Assembly (NCBI RefSeq): GCF_018919395.1
Contig: NZ_JAHLME010000007.1
Location: 1-64,000 of the forward strand
Reading direction: 5' to 3'
Source of the DNA: Geomonas azotofigens
Lineage (GTDB): Bacteria; Desulfobacterota; Desulfuromonadia; Geobacterales; Geobacteraceae
DNA: 64,000 nt
The notes below the pieces were generated by a model. That model saw nothing but the letters and a program-made list of their open reading frames with translations, had not been told where the DNA came from and did no database searches. Shown piece by piece: positions 50,581 to 60,502 of the stretch. Position 1 is the stretch's first letter; each line of letters opens with the position of its first letter. Position numbers and translations under genes: made by a program.

Positions 50581-51579
50581 TTAGGTCAGGTTCCACAGGA
50601 ACATTTCCCACATCTCTTTCCAGCTCTTGCCGATCTCCTCGACGACGCTGGGCTCGAAACCGCAGTGCATCATGCATTGGGCGCAGCGCGGGTCCTTGCC
50701 GACGCCGTACTTGTCCCACTGGGTCTTCTCCATCATCTCGGCGAAACTGCCGTAGTGCTCGTCGGTGATGAGGTAGCAGGGGGCCTTCCAGCCGCGCGGG
50801 TTGCGGGTCGGGTTCCCCCACGGGGTGCACGCAAGCTCCTTCTCCCCTTTGAGAAACCTCAGGTACATCGGGGTGGAGAAGAACCGGAAACGCTTGCTCA
50901 TCTCGTACACGGACTCGAACTTCTTCTGGATCTCGCGCCGCTCCAAAAACAGCTTCTCCCCGACGGCCTCGTAGCCGAAACCGGGGGCGACCAGGAAGCC
51001 GTCGACGCCGATATCCTTCAGGTGAGAGAAGAGCATCTCGATCTCGATCAGGTTCGTTTCCTTGAAGATGGTGGTGTTGGTGCAGAGCCGGAAGCCGAGC
51101 TCTTTCGCCTTCTTGATGGCGGACATGGCGATCTTGAAGGTGCCGGGACGCTCCAGGATGCGGTCGTGGGTCTCTTCCATGCCGTCCAGGTGCACGTTGA
51201 TCACGAAGTTGGGGTGCGGCTTCAGGGTGTCCAGCGCTTTCTCCAGGAGCAGGGCGTTGGTGCAGAGGTAGATGTGTTTGCCCCGTTTGAGCACCGCGTC
51301 GATCAGCTCGAAGATGTGGGGGTACAGGAACGGTTCGCCGCCGGTGATGGTGACCACCGGTGCCGGGCACTGGTCCACGGAGTCCAGGCACTCCTCGAGG
51401 CTCATCATCTCCTGGATGGTATCGGCGTACTCCCTGATGCGGCCGCAGCCAGAGCAGGCGAGGTTGCAGAGGTGGGTCGGCTCAAGCATGAGGACCAGGG
51501 GATACTTCTCCTGTTTCTTCATCTTGTTGCCCATGATGTAACGGGTGAGATCGTAATTCAATCGCATCGGAAAACGCAT
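50581..51579 (-). CDS. hpnH: Hopanoid biosynthesis radical SAM protein HpnH (adenosylhopane synthase)
   Basis: A 332-residue radical SAM enzyme. In the known pathway HpnH couples a 5'-deoxyadenosyl radical to diploptene, giving adenosylhopane, the first step towards extended C35 hopanoids. The cluster motif is THLCNLACSGCGRI (CxxxCxxC), the glycine motif TITGGEPFLYP, and a C-terminal Cys set lies in DPRCAQCMMHCGFEP. The N-terminus (MRLNYDLTRYIMGNKMKKQE, PLVLMLEP) is typical. It is the last gene of a minus-strand run shc, hpnA, dxs, hpnH. AAGG lies about ten bases before ATG 51579; ATG 51567 is possible. Confidence 0.95.
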   Translation of the reverse strand: MRFPMRLNYDLTRYIMGNKMKKQEKYPLVLMLEPTHLCNLACSGCGRIREYADTIQEMMSLEECLDSVDQCPAPVVTITGGEPFLYPHIFELIDAVLKRGKHIYLCTNALLLEKALDTLKPHPNFVINVHLDGMEETHDRILERPGTFKIAMSAIKKAKELGFRLCTNTTIFKETNLIEIEMLFSHLKDIGVDGFLVAPGFGYEAVGEKLFLERREIQKKFESVYEMSKRFRFFSTPMYLRFLKGEKELACTPWGNPTRNPRGWKAPCYLITDEHYGSFAEMMEKTQWDKYGVGKDPRCAQCMMHCGFEPSVVEEIGKSWKEMWEMFLWNLT

Positions 51580-51704
51580 TGTAGAGGTATCCTTCCGGCT
51601 GTTCTTAGGTTGACGGCTGATAAAGACAGTTGCGGGACAGGCCGAGGAGATGAAGCTTTCAGCCTGTCCCGCGTCTAGCTGCCTGACTGATAACTAAAGC
51701 GCTG

Positions 51705-53612
51705 CTACTTCACTACGGTCAATTGCGGATGGACGCTGCCGGCTCCCTTGAGGAAGGCCTGGCAGGTGGCGGCGATGCCGGCGCCGTCGAGGCCGAGGTC
51801 CGCGCGCAACTGGCTCTGGCTCCCCTGCTCGATGAAGGCGTCGGGGATGCCGATCCGCTTCACCCGCACGCCGGTCAGCCCCGCGTCGGCCACGGCCTCG
51901 AGGACGGCGCTGCCGAAGCCGCCCTGAAGGGCGTTCTCCTCGACGGTGACGACGCAGCCGGTGCGACCGGCCTCGGCGAGGATCAGCTCGCGGTCCAAAG
52001 GCTTCACGAAACGGGCGTTCACCACGGAGGCGAAGATCCCCTTCTGCTTCAAGAGCGCGGCGGCTTCCAACGCCGGGTAGACGGTGGAACCGACGGCGAC
52101 CAGGGTGAGATCGCTCCCCTCGACCAGCAGTTCACCCTTGCCGACCTCGAGCGACTTCAACTCCTTGTCCATCTCGACGCCGAAACCGGCCCCGCGCGGG
52201 TAGCGCAGCGAAACGGGGCGGCCGAGGTAGATGGCGGTCTTCAGCATGTGCTGCAGTTCGTTCTCGTCCTTGGGCGCCATCACGGTCAGCTCGGGGAGGT
52301 GGCGCAGGTAGGAGAGGTCGAAGGCGCCGTGATGGGTCGGGCCGTCGTCGCCTACCAGGCCGGCGCGGTCCAGCGCCAGGGTGACCGGCAGCTTCTGCAG
52401 GCAGATGTCGTGGAAGACCTGGTCATAGGCGCGCTGGGTGAAGGTCGAGTAGATGGCGGCGACGGGGCGGAAGCCTTCCACGGCGAGCCCGGCCGCGAAG
52501 GTCAGGGCGTGCTGCTCCGCGATGCCGACGTCGAAGAAGCGCTCCGGGAACCGCTCGGCGAACGGGGTGAGGCCGGTGCCGTCGGGCATGGCCGCGGTGA
52601 TGGCGAGGATCTTCTCGTCTTTTTCCCCGAGCTTCACCAGGGTGTTGCCAAAGACGCTGGTGTAGGAGGGCGGAGCCTGCTTGGTCGCGGTGGTGCTGGC
52701 GGGCTTGGTGGGGGCGACGCCGTGGAACTTGTCCGGCATGTCCTCGGCGGGGCCGTACCCTTTCCCCTTCTTGGTCATGACGTGCAGCAGGATGGGGCCT
52801 TCCAGCCGCTTCACGTTCTCCAGCACACCCAGCAGCGTGGGGATGTCGTGCCCGGCGATGGGGCCGACGTACTCGAAGCCGAGCGCCTCGAAGAGCGTCC
52901 CCGGGGTGAGGAACCCCTTGAGGGAGTTCTCGGCCTTCTTGGCGAAGTGCAGGATATTGCCGCCGATGGCGGGAATCCCGGCCAGGAGCCCTTCCATCTC
53001 CTTCTTGAGGCTGCGGTAGTAGGTGCCGGTCATCTTCCTGGAGATGAAGGAGGAGAGGGCGCCCACGTTCTTGGAGATGGACATCTCGTTGTCGTTCAAG
53101 ACCACGATCAGGTTCTTCTTCAGGTGTCCGGCCTGGTTCAGCGCCTCCAGCGCCATGCCGCCGGTGAGCGAGCCGTCCCCGATGACCGAGATGACCCGGG
53201 CGTCGTCACCCTTCAAGGTGTGGGCCACAGCGAGGCCGAGGCCGGCCGAGATCGAGGTGGAGGAGTGTCCCGCGCCGAAGGCGTCGTGGGGGGACTCGGA
53301 GCGCTTGGGAAAGCCGCTGATTCCCTTGTAGCAGCGCTGGGTGTGGAAGCTGTCGCGGCGCCCGGTGAGGATCTTGTGCGTGTAGGCCTGGTGGCCGACG
53401 TCCCAGACGATGTTGTCCTTCGGGGAGTCGAAACAGTAATGCAGCGCGATGCTGAGCTCGACCACACCGAGGTTGGAGGCCAGGTGTCCGCCGGTCTTCG
53501 CCACCGTATCCATGAGGAAGCCGCGCACCTCGTCTGCGAGCAGCACCAGCTCCTCGGCATCAAGCTTCTTCAGGTCGTCGGGACCGTTTATCTTGCTGAG
53601 CAATGTGTACAT
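51705..53612 (-). CDS. dxs: 1-Deoxy-D-xylulose-5-phosphate synthase
   Basis: A 635-residue thiamine diphosphate enzyme of full length. It condenses pyruvate and glyceraldehyde-3-phosphate in the first step of the MEP isoprenoid route. The cofactor motif is [18 protein letters not shown], and the family marks [29 protein letters not shown] and the C-terminal [15 protein letters not shown] are present. AAGGAG precedes ATG 53612. Its place in the hopanoid run suggests that it raises precursor supply for squalene; many Geobacter genomes have a second dxs elsewhere. Confidence 0.97.
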   Translation of the reverse strand: MYTLLSKINGPDDLKKLDAEELVLLADEVRGFLMDTVAKTGGHLASNLGVVELSIALHYCFDSPKDNIVWDVGHQAYTHKILTGRRDSFHTQRCYKGISGFPKRSESPHDAFGAGHSSTSISAGLGLAVAHTLKGDDARVISVIGDGSLTGGMALEALNQAGHLKKNLIVVLNDNEMSISKNVGALSSFISRKMTGTYYRSLKKEMEGLLAGIPAIGGNILHFAKKAENSLKGFLTPGTLFEALGFEYVGPIAGHDIPTLLGVLENVKRLEGPILLHVMTKKGKGYGPAEDMPDKFHGVAPTKPASTTATKQAPPSYTSVFGNTLVKLGEKDEKILAITAAMPDGTGLTPFAERFPERFFDVGIAEQHALTFAAGLAVEGFRPVAAIYSTFTQRAYDQVFHDICLQKLPVTLALDRAGLVGDDGPTHHGAFDLSYLRHLPELTVMAPKDENELQHMLKTAIYLGRPVSLRYPRGAGFGVEMDKELKSLEVGKGELLVEGSDLTLVAVGSTVYPALEAAALLKQKGIFASVVNARFVKPLDRELILAEAGRTGCVVTVEENALQGGFGSAVLEAVADAGLTGVRVKRIGIPDAFIEQGSQSQLRADLGLDGAGIAATCQAFLKGAGSVHPQLTVVK

Positions 53613-53639
53613 GGATCTCCTTGAGAACCCTCACGATTA

Positions 53640-53846
53640 AAAAACAAACCATTGGCCACGGAGAACATCTGAGAATTTCTGAGAAACCTGAACCTAAACC
53701 ATTTGCCCCGGAGAAAATCTGAGAACTCCGGAGAAAACCTAAACCTGTAAAAGGTAAAAACGAAAATCTCTGGAAAGGTTTTAAACCTTGGAATTAGTTT
53801 TTGTGCCTTTCTCAGGTTTCCTCAGGTTTTTCCGTGGCTAACGGTT
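53640..53846. repeat. Intergenic inverted repeat, CCACGGAGAAAATCTGAG family, second copy
   Basis: Two direct arms (ATTGGCCACGGAGAACATCT at about 53650 and CCCCGGAGAAAATCTGAG at about 53708) face an inverse arm at 53798-53846 (CTCAGGTTTTTCCGTGGCTA). The inverse arm closely matches the left arm of the 8611 element, including TTGTGCC/GGCACAA. The hpnA stop codon lies within it. It splits hpnA from dxs and may carry the dxs promoter or lower read-through. Confidence 0.85.
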
Positions 53847-54830
53847 TTGGGCGTAGCCGTTGTCCTTGAACCATTTCACCGCGCGCTCCAGGGCGTCCTC
53901 CACGGGAGTCTGCGGCAACCCAAGCTCGGCCTGCGCCTTGCCGGAATCGAAATACATGAACTTCCTCGCCATCTGCACGCCGGCCAGCGGGATGAGCGGC
54001 TCGCGCCGGGTCACCAGGGAGAGCGCGTGGTTCGCGTAGGCCGCCCACAGGATCGGGTAGTAGGGGAGCTTCACCCGCGGCGCCTTCAGCCCGGTGAGCG
54101 CCGAGAGCATCTCGAAGATCTCGGCGAGGGTGAGGTTGCGGTTCCCCAGGATGTACTTCTGCCCGATCCTTCCTTTTTGGGCCGCCAGCAGATGCCCGCG
54201 CGCGCAGGACTCGACGTCGATCAGGTTGAGCCCGGTGTCGAGGTAGGCGGGCATCTTGCCGTTCAAGAAGTCCACGATGATCTTGCCGGTCGGCGTCGGC
54301 TTCACGTCCATGGGCCCGACCGGGGTGGACGGGTTGACGATCACCAGCGGCAGCCCCTTGTCGAGGTACGACTCTGCGGCGCGCTCGGCCAGGAACTTGC
54401 TCTTCTTGTAATCCCCCACCATGTCGCAGAAATCGACCGGGGTCTCCTCGGTGCCGGGGGTGCCGTCGCCGGGGTTTCCCAGGGTCCCCACGCTGCTGGT
54501 GTAGACCACCTTCCCAACGCCCGCGGCCAGCGCCGCGGAAAGTATGTTGCGGGTGCCCAGCACGTTGGCGTCGTACATCGCCTGCGGGGTCCGGGTCCAG
54601 AGCCGGTAGTCGGCGGCGGCGTGGAAGAGGGCGTCACACCCCGACAGGGCCCTGATCAGCTGCTGGCGCTCGGAGAGATCCCCCTCGTGGAACTCAAGGT
54701 CGAGTCCGGCCAGGTTGCGCCGGTCCGAGCCGGGGCGCACCAGCACGCGCACCTGCCATCCGTCCTTGAGGAGTTCGCGCACGATGCTCGCGCCGATGAA
54801 GCCGGTGGCTCCGGTGACGAAGGCCTTCAT
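53838..54830 (-). CDS. hpnA: Hopanoid-associated sugar epimerase HpnA
   Basis: A 330-residue NAD-binding short-chain dehydrogenase of the extended (epimerase) group. The nucleotide motif is MKAFVTGATGFIGASIVREL; the active site has YTSSVGTLG and the catalytic YKKSK (VGDYKKSKFLAERAA). HpnA is thought to act on the sugar part of hopanoid head groups, though its exact reaction is not settled. It starts nine bases after the shc stop, so the two are coupled. Its last codons and stop fall in an intergenic repeat. Confidence 0.92.
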   Translation of the reverse strand: MKAFVTGATGFIGASIVRELLKDGWQVRVLVRPGSDRRNLAGLDLEFHEGDLSERQQLIRALSGCDALFHAAADYRLWTRTPQAMYDANVLGTRNILSAALAAGVGKVVYTSSVGTLGNPGDGTPGTEETPVDFCDMVGDYKKSKFLAERAAESYLDKGLPLVIVNPSTPVGPMDVKPTPTGKIIVDFLNGKMPAYLDTGLNLIDVESCARGHLLAAQKGRIGQKYILGNRNLTLAEIFEMLSALTGLKAPRVKLPYYPILWAAYANHALSLVTRREPLIPLAGVQMARKFMYFDSGKAQAELGLPQTPVEDALERAVKWFKDNGYAQNR

Positions 54831-54839
54831 CCCGAGCCC

Positions 54840-56885
54840 CTACTCCGTGCCGCCGGTGAGGGTGCGGTAGGTCCCCAGCGCCATGAGCGGGAAGCAGTTG
54901 CGGTAGATGTGGTACTTGATCATGAAGTACTTCGGGAACCCGGTCCCGGTGTACTGCGTCTCGTCCCAGGTCCCGTCCGGCTTCTGCGTCGATATCAGGT
55001 ACTGGATGCCGCGCACCACGGTGGAGGAGTGCGCCTCGCCCGCGGCCATGAGCCCCAGGAGCGCCCAGCCGGTCTGCGATGCCGTGCTCTCCCCCATGCC
55101 GGCCAGGGTGGCGTCGTGGTACGACTCGCAGGTCTCGCCCCAGCCGCCGTCGATGTTCTGGCGCGACTTGATCCAGTTGACCGCCTTCTTCACGTAGGGC
55201 TCTTCCATGTTCTCGCCGATGGCGGCCAGCCCGCAGAGCACGCTCCAGGTGCCGTAGAGGTAGTTGACCCCCCAGCGCCCCCACCAGGGGCCTTCCGGTT
55301 CCTGGTTCTTCCTGAGGAACTCCAGCGCGCGCTGCGCGGCGGGATAGGTCTTGGCGTAGCCGAAGGTCCCCATCAGCTCCAGCATCCTGCCGGTGAGATC
55401 GGCGGTGGGGGGGTCGATGAGCGCCTCCAGGTCGGCGAAGGGGATCTTGTTCAGGATGTGCCTGGTGTTGTCCTTGTCGAAGGCGCCCCAGCCGCCGTTT
55501 TTGCTCTGCATCCCCAGGCACCACTCGATGCCCCGCTTGACGGCGGCGTTCATGGCCTTGCGGTCCTTCACCTCGATCCCCTTCAGGGCGATCATGACGA
55601 AGCCGGAATCGTCGACGTCGGGGTACCAGTCGTTCAGGAATTCGAAGGCCCACCCACCCGGATCGAGGTCGGGGGACTTGATCTTCCAATCCCCTGGTTT
55701 TCTCACCTCGCGCTCCAAAAGCCACTGCGCTCCCTTCACCAGGGAGGGATGGTCCGGCGGCACCCCGGCATCGACCAGGGCCTTGAGGGCGAGCGCCGTG
55801 TCCCACACCGGCGAAACGCAGGATTGCAGGACGAGCTGCTCGTCGGTCTCGATGCAGAAGTGCTCCAGCGCCTTGAGCCCCTGGGCCACGGCCGGGTGCC
55901 CGTTGTCGTAGCCTAGAACGCTCAAGGCCAGCACCGCGTTCAGCATGGCCGGCTGAATCCCGCCCCAGTCCCCGGACTCCTCCTGGTGCTCGAGCACCCA
56001 TTCCTCCGCCTTGGCAATGGCGCGTTTGCGGAAGGGGCGGAGCGGGCTGCGCTCGTAGACCTTGAGCATGTGGTCCAGGCCGATGAAGAAATTCTTCCAG
56101 GTGAAGATCCCCTCTTCCTTGGTGAAGGTGTAGTCGATGGCGCGCGGCGGCCGCACGAACAGCTCCTGCACCCTCTGCGCGGGAGGAAGCTTGTGCACCG
56201 GCCGCTTGAACATGACGATGGAGAGCGGGATGATGGTGGCCCGGGCCCAGCTGGAGAACTCGTAGATGTTGATGTAGGCCCAGTTGGGGAGCAGGTTCAG
56301 CTCAACCGGCATGCTGGGGACGCCGAGCCAGTCGAACTCGCCGAAGAGGGCCAGGAAGATCTTCGTGAAAACGCGCGACTTGATCACGCCCCCCTTGGAG
56401 AGGATGAACGCCCGCGCCTTCTCGAGCGCCGGGTGCTCCGCGGGGTAGCCGGCCAGCTTCAGCGCGAAGTACGCCTCCACGGTGGTGGAAAGGTCGCCCG
56501 GGCCGCCGTAGTAAATGGTCCAGAACCCTTCCTCGGTCTGCTTGGAGAGGAGGTAGTTGCTCATCTTGCGCTGGCGCTCGTGATCAACCAGCCCAAGAAA
56601 GTGGAGCAGCATTATATATTCGGCGGTGATGGTGACATTGGATTCCAGCTCGGCCCACCAATAACCTTTGGGGAGCTGTTCACGGAAGAAGAAGTCTCGG
56701 CTCCCTTCAATGGCGAGATCAAGAGGACTCTTTGCCTTGCCCGGTTTACTCTTCCAGAGAGCGGGGGGGAACTGGTGGACTGTCGCCCCTGCCTTGTGTT
56801 CGACGTTCAACTCCGGCTCACAAACGGTGCCGTTGAATGAGGTGAGTGCATGTGATATGGGGTGTTTGAAGGGGGACGTCACCAC
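54840..56885 (-). CDS. shc: Squalene-hopene cyclase
   Basis: A 681-residue membrane-associated cyclase (hpnF) that turns squalene into hopene and hopanol. The catalytic Asp motif is YPDVDDSGF (DxDD) near residue 423. Several QW repeats are seen (QTEEGFWTIYYGG, EESGDWGGIQPAML, SKNGGWGAFDKDN, QNIDGGWGETCESY, QKPDGTWDETQYTG). The start is one of two adjacent GTG codons (56885 or 56882) after AAAGGAG; the second has better spacing. A two-codon ATG-TGG-TGA frame overlaps them. It is divergent from hpnN with a 228-base shared control region, and heads the run to hpnA, dxs and hpnH. Confidence 0.97.
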   Translation of the reverse strand: MVTSPFKHPISHALTSFNGTVCEPELNVEHKAGATVHQFPPALWKSKPGKAKSPLDLAIEGSRDFFFREQLPKGYWWAELESNVTITAEYIMLLHFLGLVDHERQRKMSNYLLSKQTEEGFWTIYYGGPGDLSTTVEAYFALKLAGYPAEHPALEKARAFILSKGGVIKSRVFTKIFLALFGEFDWLGVPSMPVELNLLPNWAYINIYEFSSWARATIIPLSIVMFKRPVHKLPPAQRVQELFVRPPRAIDYTFTKEEGIFTWKNFFIGLDHMLKVYERSPLRPFRKRAIAKAEEWVLEHQEESGDWGGIQPAMLNAVLALSVLGYDNGHPAVAQGLKALEHFCIETDEQLVLQSCVSPVWDTALALKALVDAGVPPDHPSLVKGAQWLLEREVRKPGDWKIKSPDLDPGGWAFEFLNDWYPDVDDSGFVMIALKGIEVKDRKAMNAAVKRGIEWCLGMQSKNGGWGAFDKDNTRHILNKIPFADLEALIDPPTADLTGRMLELMGTFGYAKTYPAAQRALEFLRKNQEPEGPWWGRWGVNYLYGTWSVLCGLAAIGENMEEPYVKKAVNWIKSRQNIDGGWGETCESYHDATLAGMGESTASQTGWALLGLMAAGEAHSSTVVRGIQYLISTQKPDGTWDETQYTGTGFPKYFMIKYHIYRNCFPLMALGTYRTLTGGTE

Positions 56886-57043
56886 ATACTCCTTTCTGCC
56901 GGATTGGGGCGGATTAACTCAGTGTAGCTGCTTTGCTCATAGTTACAAGGCTCGAAATCTACCACGTATTTGACAAAAGGTACACTGTTTTTTCCTTGCA
57001 TTGATTTTTTTTCCTAATGAAAACAAGGATTTGCTTGGTGCAG

Positions 57044-57072
57044 TTGATTGTCCGTCCGGTGTGTGCTAGGTT
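57044..57072 (+). promoter_or_regulatory. Candidate sigma-70 promoter of hpnN
   Basis: TTGATT and TAGGTT are 17 bases apart, about 40 bases before the hpnN start. Judged only by consensus and position. Confidence 0.4.
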
Positions 57073-57113
57073 GCAGGGGCTTAATTTTTTGAACCGAAAA
57101 GGCCAATGATCCT

Positions 57114-59783
57114 ATGAATGAAGCCCCGAAGACAAGCCTCCTGTTCTCCCTCGCGGCGCGGCGCCCCTGGCTGGTGCTCGCCCTGGCGCTGGTCCTGTCC
57201 GTCCTCTCCATCTGGCTCACCGCCCAGCGCATGGAGTTTCTCACCGGCCGCGACGACCTGATGCCGCAAAACACCACCTTCAACCGCGACTACCGCGCCT
57301 TCCGTGCCGAGTTCGGCAGCATGGAGGACATCGTGGTGGTGATCGAGGGGCAGGACGCCGACAGGGTGGGGGCCTTCGGCACCCGGTTGTACGACACGCT
57401 CGCGAAGGACAAGGGACACTTCTCCGACGTCTTCTATCCGTACGCGCTCCCCTTCTTCCGGGACAACGGCCTGTTGTTCATGTCGCTGGACGACATAAAG
57501 GAACTGCGCCGCAACCTGACACTGGCGGCGCCGGCCTTGCGGGCGCTCTCCGCGTCCCCCTCGGTGCAGACCCTCTTCACCCACATGACCGGCAGCATCG
57601 AGCGCTACCTCGGCGGCGATGACAAGGAACTGCCGGGCATCATGTTCATGCTGGACAAGCTGGGCGCCGGCTTCACCAGCTTCGGGACCGGGAAGGGGAG
57701 CGTCCCCTCCATGGAAAGCGTCTTCATGAACCCGGATTCTCCCTTAGCGCGCGCCGGGCGCCAGCAGATACTGACCGCGCTCCCGGTGCGGGACATGGCC
57801 GGTTTCGTCCCCGCCAAGGCGGCGATAGCGGTGGTCCGCGCCGAGGTGGCGCGCCTAAAGGCCCTGCCGGAGTTCAAGGGGGTGAGCGTTGGGCTCACCG
57901 GGACTCCGGTTCTGGAGCACGAGGAGATGACCACCAGCGAGAAGGACATCACCCTGGCGACGGTGGTCTCCCTGGTGCTGACCGTGGTGCTGCTCCTGTT
58001 CGCCTTCAGGGGCGTGCTCAACGTGCTGGCCGCCATGGTCTCGCTGCTGGTGGCCATCTCGCTCTCCTTCGGCTTCGCCACCGCAGCGGTCGGTCACCTG
58101 AACATACTCTCCATGGTGTTCGCCGTCATGCTGATCGGCATCGGCATCGAGTACGGCATCCAGGTGGTGCTGCGCTACCAGGAGGAGCTGCAACTGGGGG
58201 CGGGGGAGATGGTGGCCCTGGAAACCGGCGTGACCAGGAACGTCTGGGCCATCGTCATGGCCGCCGCCACCGTCGCCGCCGCCTTCCTCACCTTCGTCTT
58301 CACCGACTTCCGCGGCATCGCCGAGCTTGGCATCATCGCGGCCGGCGGCGTGGTCATCTGCGTCCTGGTCACCTTCACCGTGCTCCCCGCGCTGCTGGTG
58401 CTCCTCGCCCGGTACCGCAAGGCCCGCACCCCCGCGACGGCGGCACGGCTGAGCGAGCACGGGGTACTGTCCCGGCTCCTCTTCGGCCGCCCCAGGCTGG
58501 TCATCGGCCTCACCCTGGCGCTGTGCGTCGCCTCCCTGTATCCGCTGTCCCGGGTCTCCTTCGACTACAACCTGATGAACCTGCAGGCGAAGGGGCTCGA
58601 GTCGGTCACCTACGCCTACAAGCTGATGAGAAGCAAGGAGAACAGCGGCTACTTTGCCGTGGTGATGGCAAACGACGCCTCGCAAGCGCAGGCGAAGACG
58701 GCCCTTTTGGAGCGCCTGCCGAGCGTTGACCATGTGGTGAGCCTGAACACCCTGGTGCCGGACCACCAGCGAGAAAAACTCGCCGAGCTGGCCGCTCTGC
58801 GCCGGGAACTTGCCGACGTGAAGCCGGTCCCGTACCAGGAGGACCTGTCGCTCATGGAGCTCCCGCGGGTCTTCGAGAACTTCAGGAACGCGGCGGTGTC
58901 CTTGAAGGAGCGCCTGGAAAAGGAGCGGCGTCCCGAGGCGAAACAGGCGGCCGCCTTCGTGGCGACCCTGGACAAGTTCTTCGCAGGGCTTGAGAAGGAG
59001 CGGGACAAGAACGCGGTCGGGATGCTCCAGGATTTCCAGGGGGGGATGTTCAAGGAACTCCCGGGCAAGATCGAGCTCCTGAAGCAGAGCCTGGCGGCCA
59101 AGCCGGTCAGCGAGGCGGACATACCGAAGGAGCTGCGCACCCGGTTCGTGGGCAAGAGCGGCAAGCTGATGCTGCAGGTGGCTCCCAAGGGGGAGATCTT
59201 CAACCGGGAGCCGCTCAAGGCCTTCGTGGACGAGGTGAGGAGCGTCGACCCGCATGCGACCGGGGAGCCGGTCATGGTCTACGAGTCCATGACCATCATG
59301 CGCGACTCCTACCGGCTCGCCTTCATCTACGCCTTCGTCGCCATTGTCGGGATTCTCCTGTTCGCCTTCAGGAGCGTGAAGTTCGCGCTCATCGGGCTGG
59401 TGCCGCTGCTGGTGGGGCTTCTCTTCATGGTAAGCGGCATGTGGCTCTTCGGCATCAGTTTCAACTCGGCCAACATCATCGTCATGCCGCTGGTGCTGGG
59501 GATCGCGGTCGACTCGGGGATCTACATCATCAACCGGTACCGGCGCGAGGAGGGGAGCGCGGCGGGCGTGATCCTGAGTTCCACCGGGGTCGGGGTGCTC
59601 TTGAACACGCTCACCATCATGGCGAGTTTCGGCGCGCTCATGGTGGCGCGGCACCAGGGGGTGTTCAGCATCGGCGCCGTGATGTCGCTGGGGATGGTCG
59701 CGTGCCAGGTCGCGTTCATGGTGACGCTGCCGGCGGTGCTCGCCCTGGCTGCGAAGAAATCGGGCGGAGACCGTCGACTGTAG
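57114..59783 (+). CDS. hpnN: Hopanoid transporter HpnN (RND/MMPL family)
   Basis: An 889-residue inner-membrane transporter with about 12 helices in two halves, each with a large periplasmic domain. Family text includes the conserved GIGIEYGIQVVLRYQEE in the first half and GIAVDSGIYIINRYRRE in the second, in which Asp/Glu residues carry protons. HpnN moves hopanoids from the inner to the outer membrane. The region from about 560 to 680 is charged and helical. ATG 57114 is preceded by AAAAGG; a short upstream ATG (ATGATCCTATGA) ends at the start codon. It is divergent from shc, which supports a joint hopanoid role. Confidence 0.93.
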   Translation: MNEAPKTSLLFSLAARRPWLVLALALVLSVLSIWLTAQRMEFLTGRDDLMPQNTTFNRDYRAFRAEFGSMEDIVVVIEGQDADRVGAFGTRLYDTLAKDKGHFSDVFYPYALPFFRDNGLLFMSLDDIKELRRNLTLAAPALRALSASPSVQTLFTHMTGSIERYLGGDDKELPGIMFMLDKLGAGFTSFGTGKGSVPSMESVFMNPDSPLARAGRQQILTALPVRDMAGFVPAKAAIAVVRAEVARLKALPEFKGVSVGLTGTPVLEHEEMTTSEKDITLATVVSLVLTVVLLLFAFRGVLNVLAAMVSLLVAISLSFGFATAAVGHLNILSMVFAVMLIGIGIEYGIQVVLRYQEELQLGAGEMVALETGVTRNVWAIVMAAATVAAAFLTFVFTDFRGIAELGIIAAGGVVICVLVTFTVLPALLVLLARYRKARTPATAARLSEHGVLSRLLFGRPRLVIGLTLALCVASLYPLSRVSFDYNLMNLQAKGLESVTYAYKLMRSKENSGYFAVVMANDASQAQAKTALLERLPSVDHVVSLNTLVPDHQREKLAELAALRRELADVKPVPYQEDLSLMELPRVFENFRNAAVSLKERLEKERRPEAKQAAAFVATLDKFFAGLEKERDKNAVGMLQDFQGGMFKELPGKIELLKQSLAAKPVSEADIPKELRTRFVGKSGKLMLQVAPKGEIFNREPLKAFVDEVRSVDPHATGEPVMVYESMTIMRDSYRLAFIYAFVAIVGILLFAFRSVKFALIGLVPLLVGLLFMVSGMWLFGISFNSANIIVMPLVLGIAVDSGIYIINRYRREEGSAAGVILSSTGVGVLLNTLTIMASFGALMVARHQGVFSIGAVMSLGMVACQVAFMVTLPAVLALAAKKSGGDRRL

Positions 59784-59803
59784 GGGCGAATAATCATTCG
59801 CCC
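59781..59803. repeat. Palindromic repeat TAGGGGCGAATAATCATTCG
   Basis: GGGGCGAAT and ATTCGCCC form a near-perfect palindrome beginning at the hpnN stop codon. It is the first of four copies between here and 62075. Possible REP-like element or stabilising hairpin. Confidence 0.9.
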
Positions 59804-59914
59804 TGCCTTTCTTGCAGATGATGGATTCTAAGCGGCAAGGGCGGGCATGGTCAGGCCCGCCCCCCTGCCCCTCTCCCGGAGGGCAGGGGAAACTATGGTC
59901 GTTTTGGGGGGGAC

Positions 59915-60502
59915 GTGGGGAAGGGCGGTAACAAGGCTGAATCTTTGCGGGGCGCGGTGCCGCTGTCGCATTACTTCCTGAGGGAACGGGTACGCCCGGG
60001 AGACCTGGTGCTGGATGCCACCTGCGGCAACGGGCTCGATACCCTGTTCCTCGCGGAACTGGTCGGGGAGGGCGGTACGGTCTGGGCCTTCGACGTCCAG
60101 CCGCGCGCCATCACGGCCACGCGCGAACTGCTCGAGCGGGAAGGGCGGCTCGCGCAGGTGCGGCTCATCGAGGCGGGACACGAGCGGCTCGCCGACTTCG
60201 TGCCGCACGGAATAAAGGCCGCCGCCTTCAACCTCGGCTATCTTCCCGGCGGTGACACCACCCTCATCACCGACCCGGCCGATACCGTCGCCGCCCTGGG
60301 GCAGGCCGCGGAACTCCTCGCCGCAGGCGGGATCATCACCATCGCCCTCTATACCGGGCACGCCGGCGGGCCGCAAGAGGCGGCCGCCGTCGAGCGCTGG
60401 TCCGCCGCTCTTCACCCCGGCCGCTTCAACGTCTGGCGGCACCGGCAACTGAACCGCCCCGACACGGCACCGTACCTGGTGCTGGTGGAAAGGATCCGCT
60501 GA
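59915..60502 (+). CDS. Putative rRNA methylase, YtqB-like
   Basis: A 195-residue SAM-dependent methyltransferase of the rRNA_methylase/YtqB type. Motif I is LVLDATCGNGLDTLFLAEL, motif II VWAFDVQPRAI, and the family mark AAFNLGYLPGGDTTLI follows, then ALYTGHAGGPQEAAAVE. Some relatives (MnmM) modify tRNA wobble uridine; which substrate applies here is unknown. GTG 59915 follows a G-rich site and its stop overlaps the hpnI start by one base (TGATG), so it is coupled to a hopanoid gene although its own role is probably unrelated. Confidence 0.85.
   Translation: MGKGGNKAESLRGAVPLSHYFLRERVRPGDLVLDATCGNGLDTLFLAELVGEGGTVWAFDVQPRAITATRELLEREGRLAQVRLIEAGHERLADFVPHGIKAAAFNLGYLPGGDTTLITDPADTVAALGQAAELLAAGGIITIALYTGHAGGPQEAAAVERWSAALHPGRFNVWRHRQLNRPDTAPYLVLVERIR

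Noticed and set aside
51723-53624. 633-codon plus-strand frame opposite dxs
   Set aside because: Shadow of dxs, which has every family motif.
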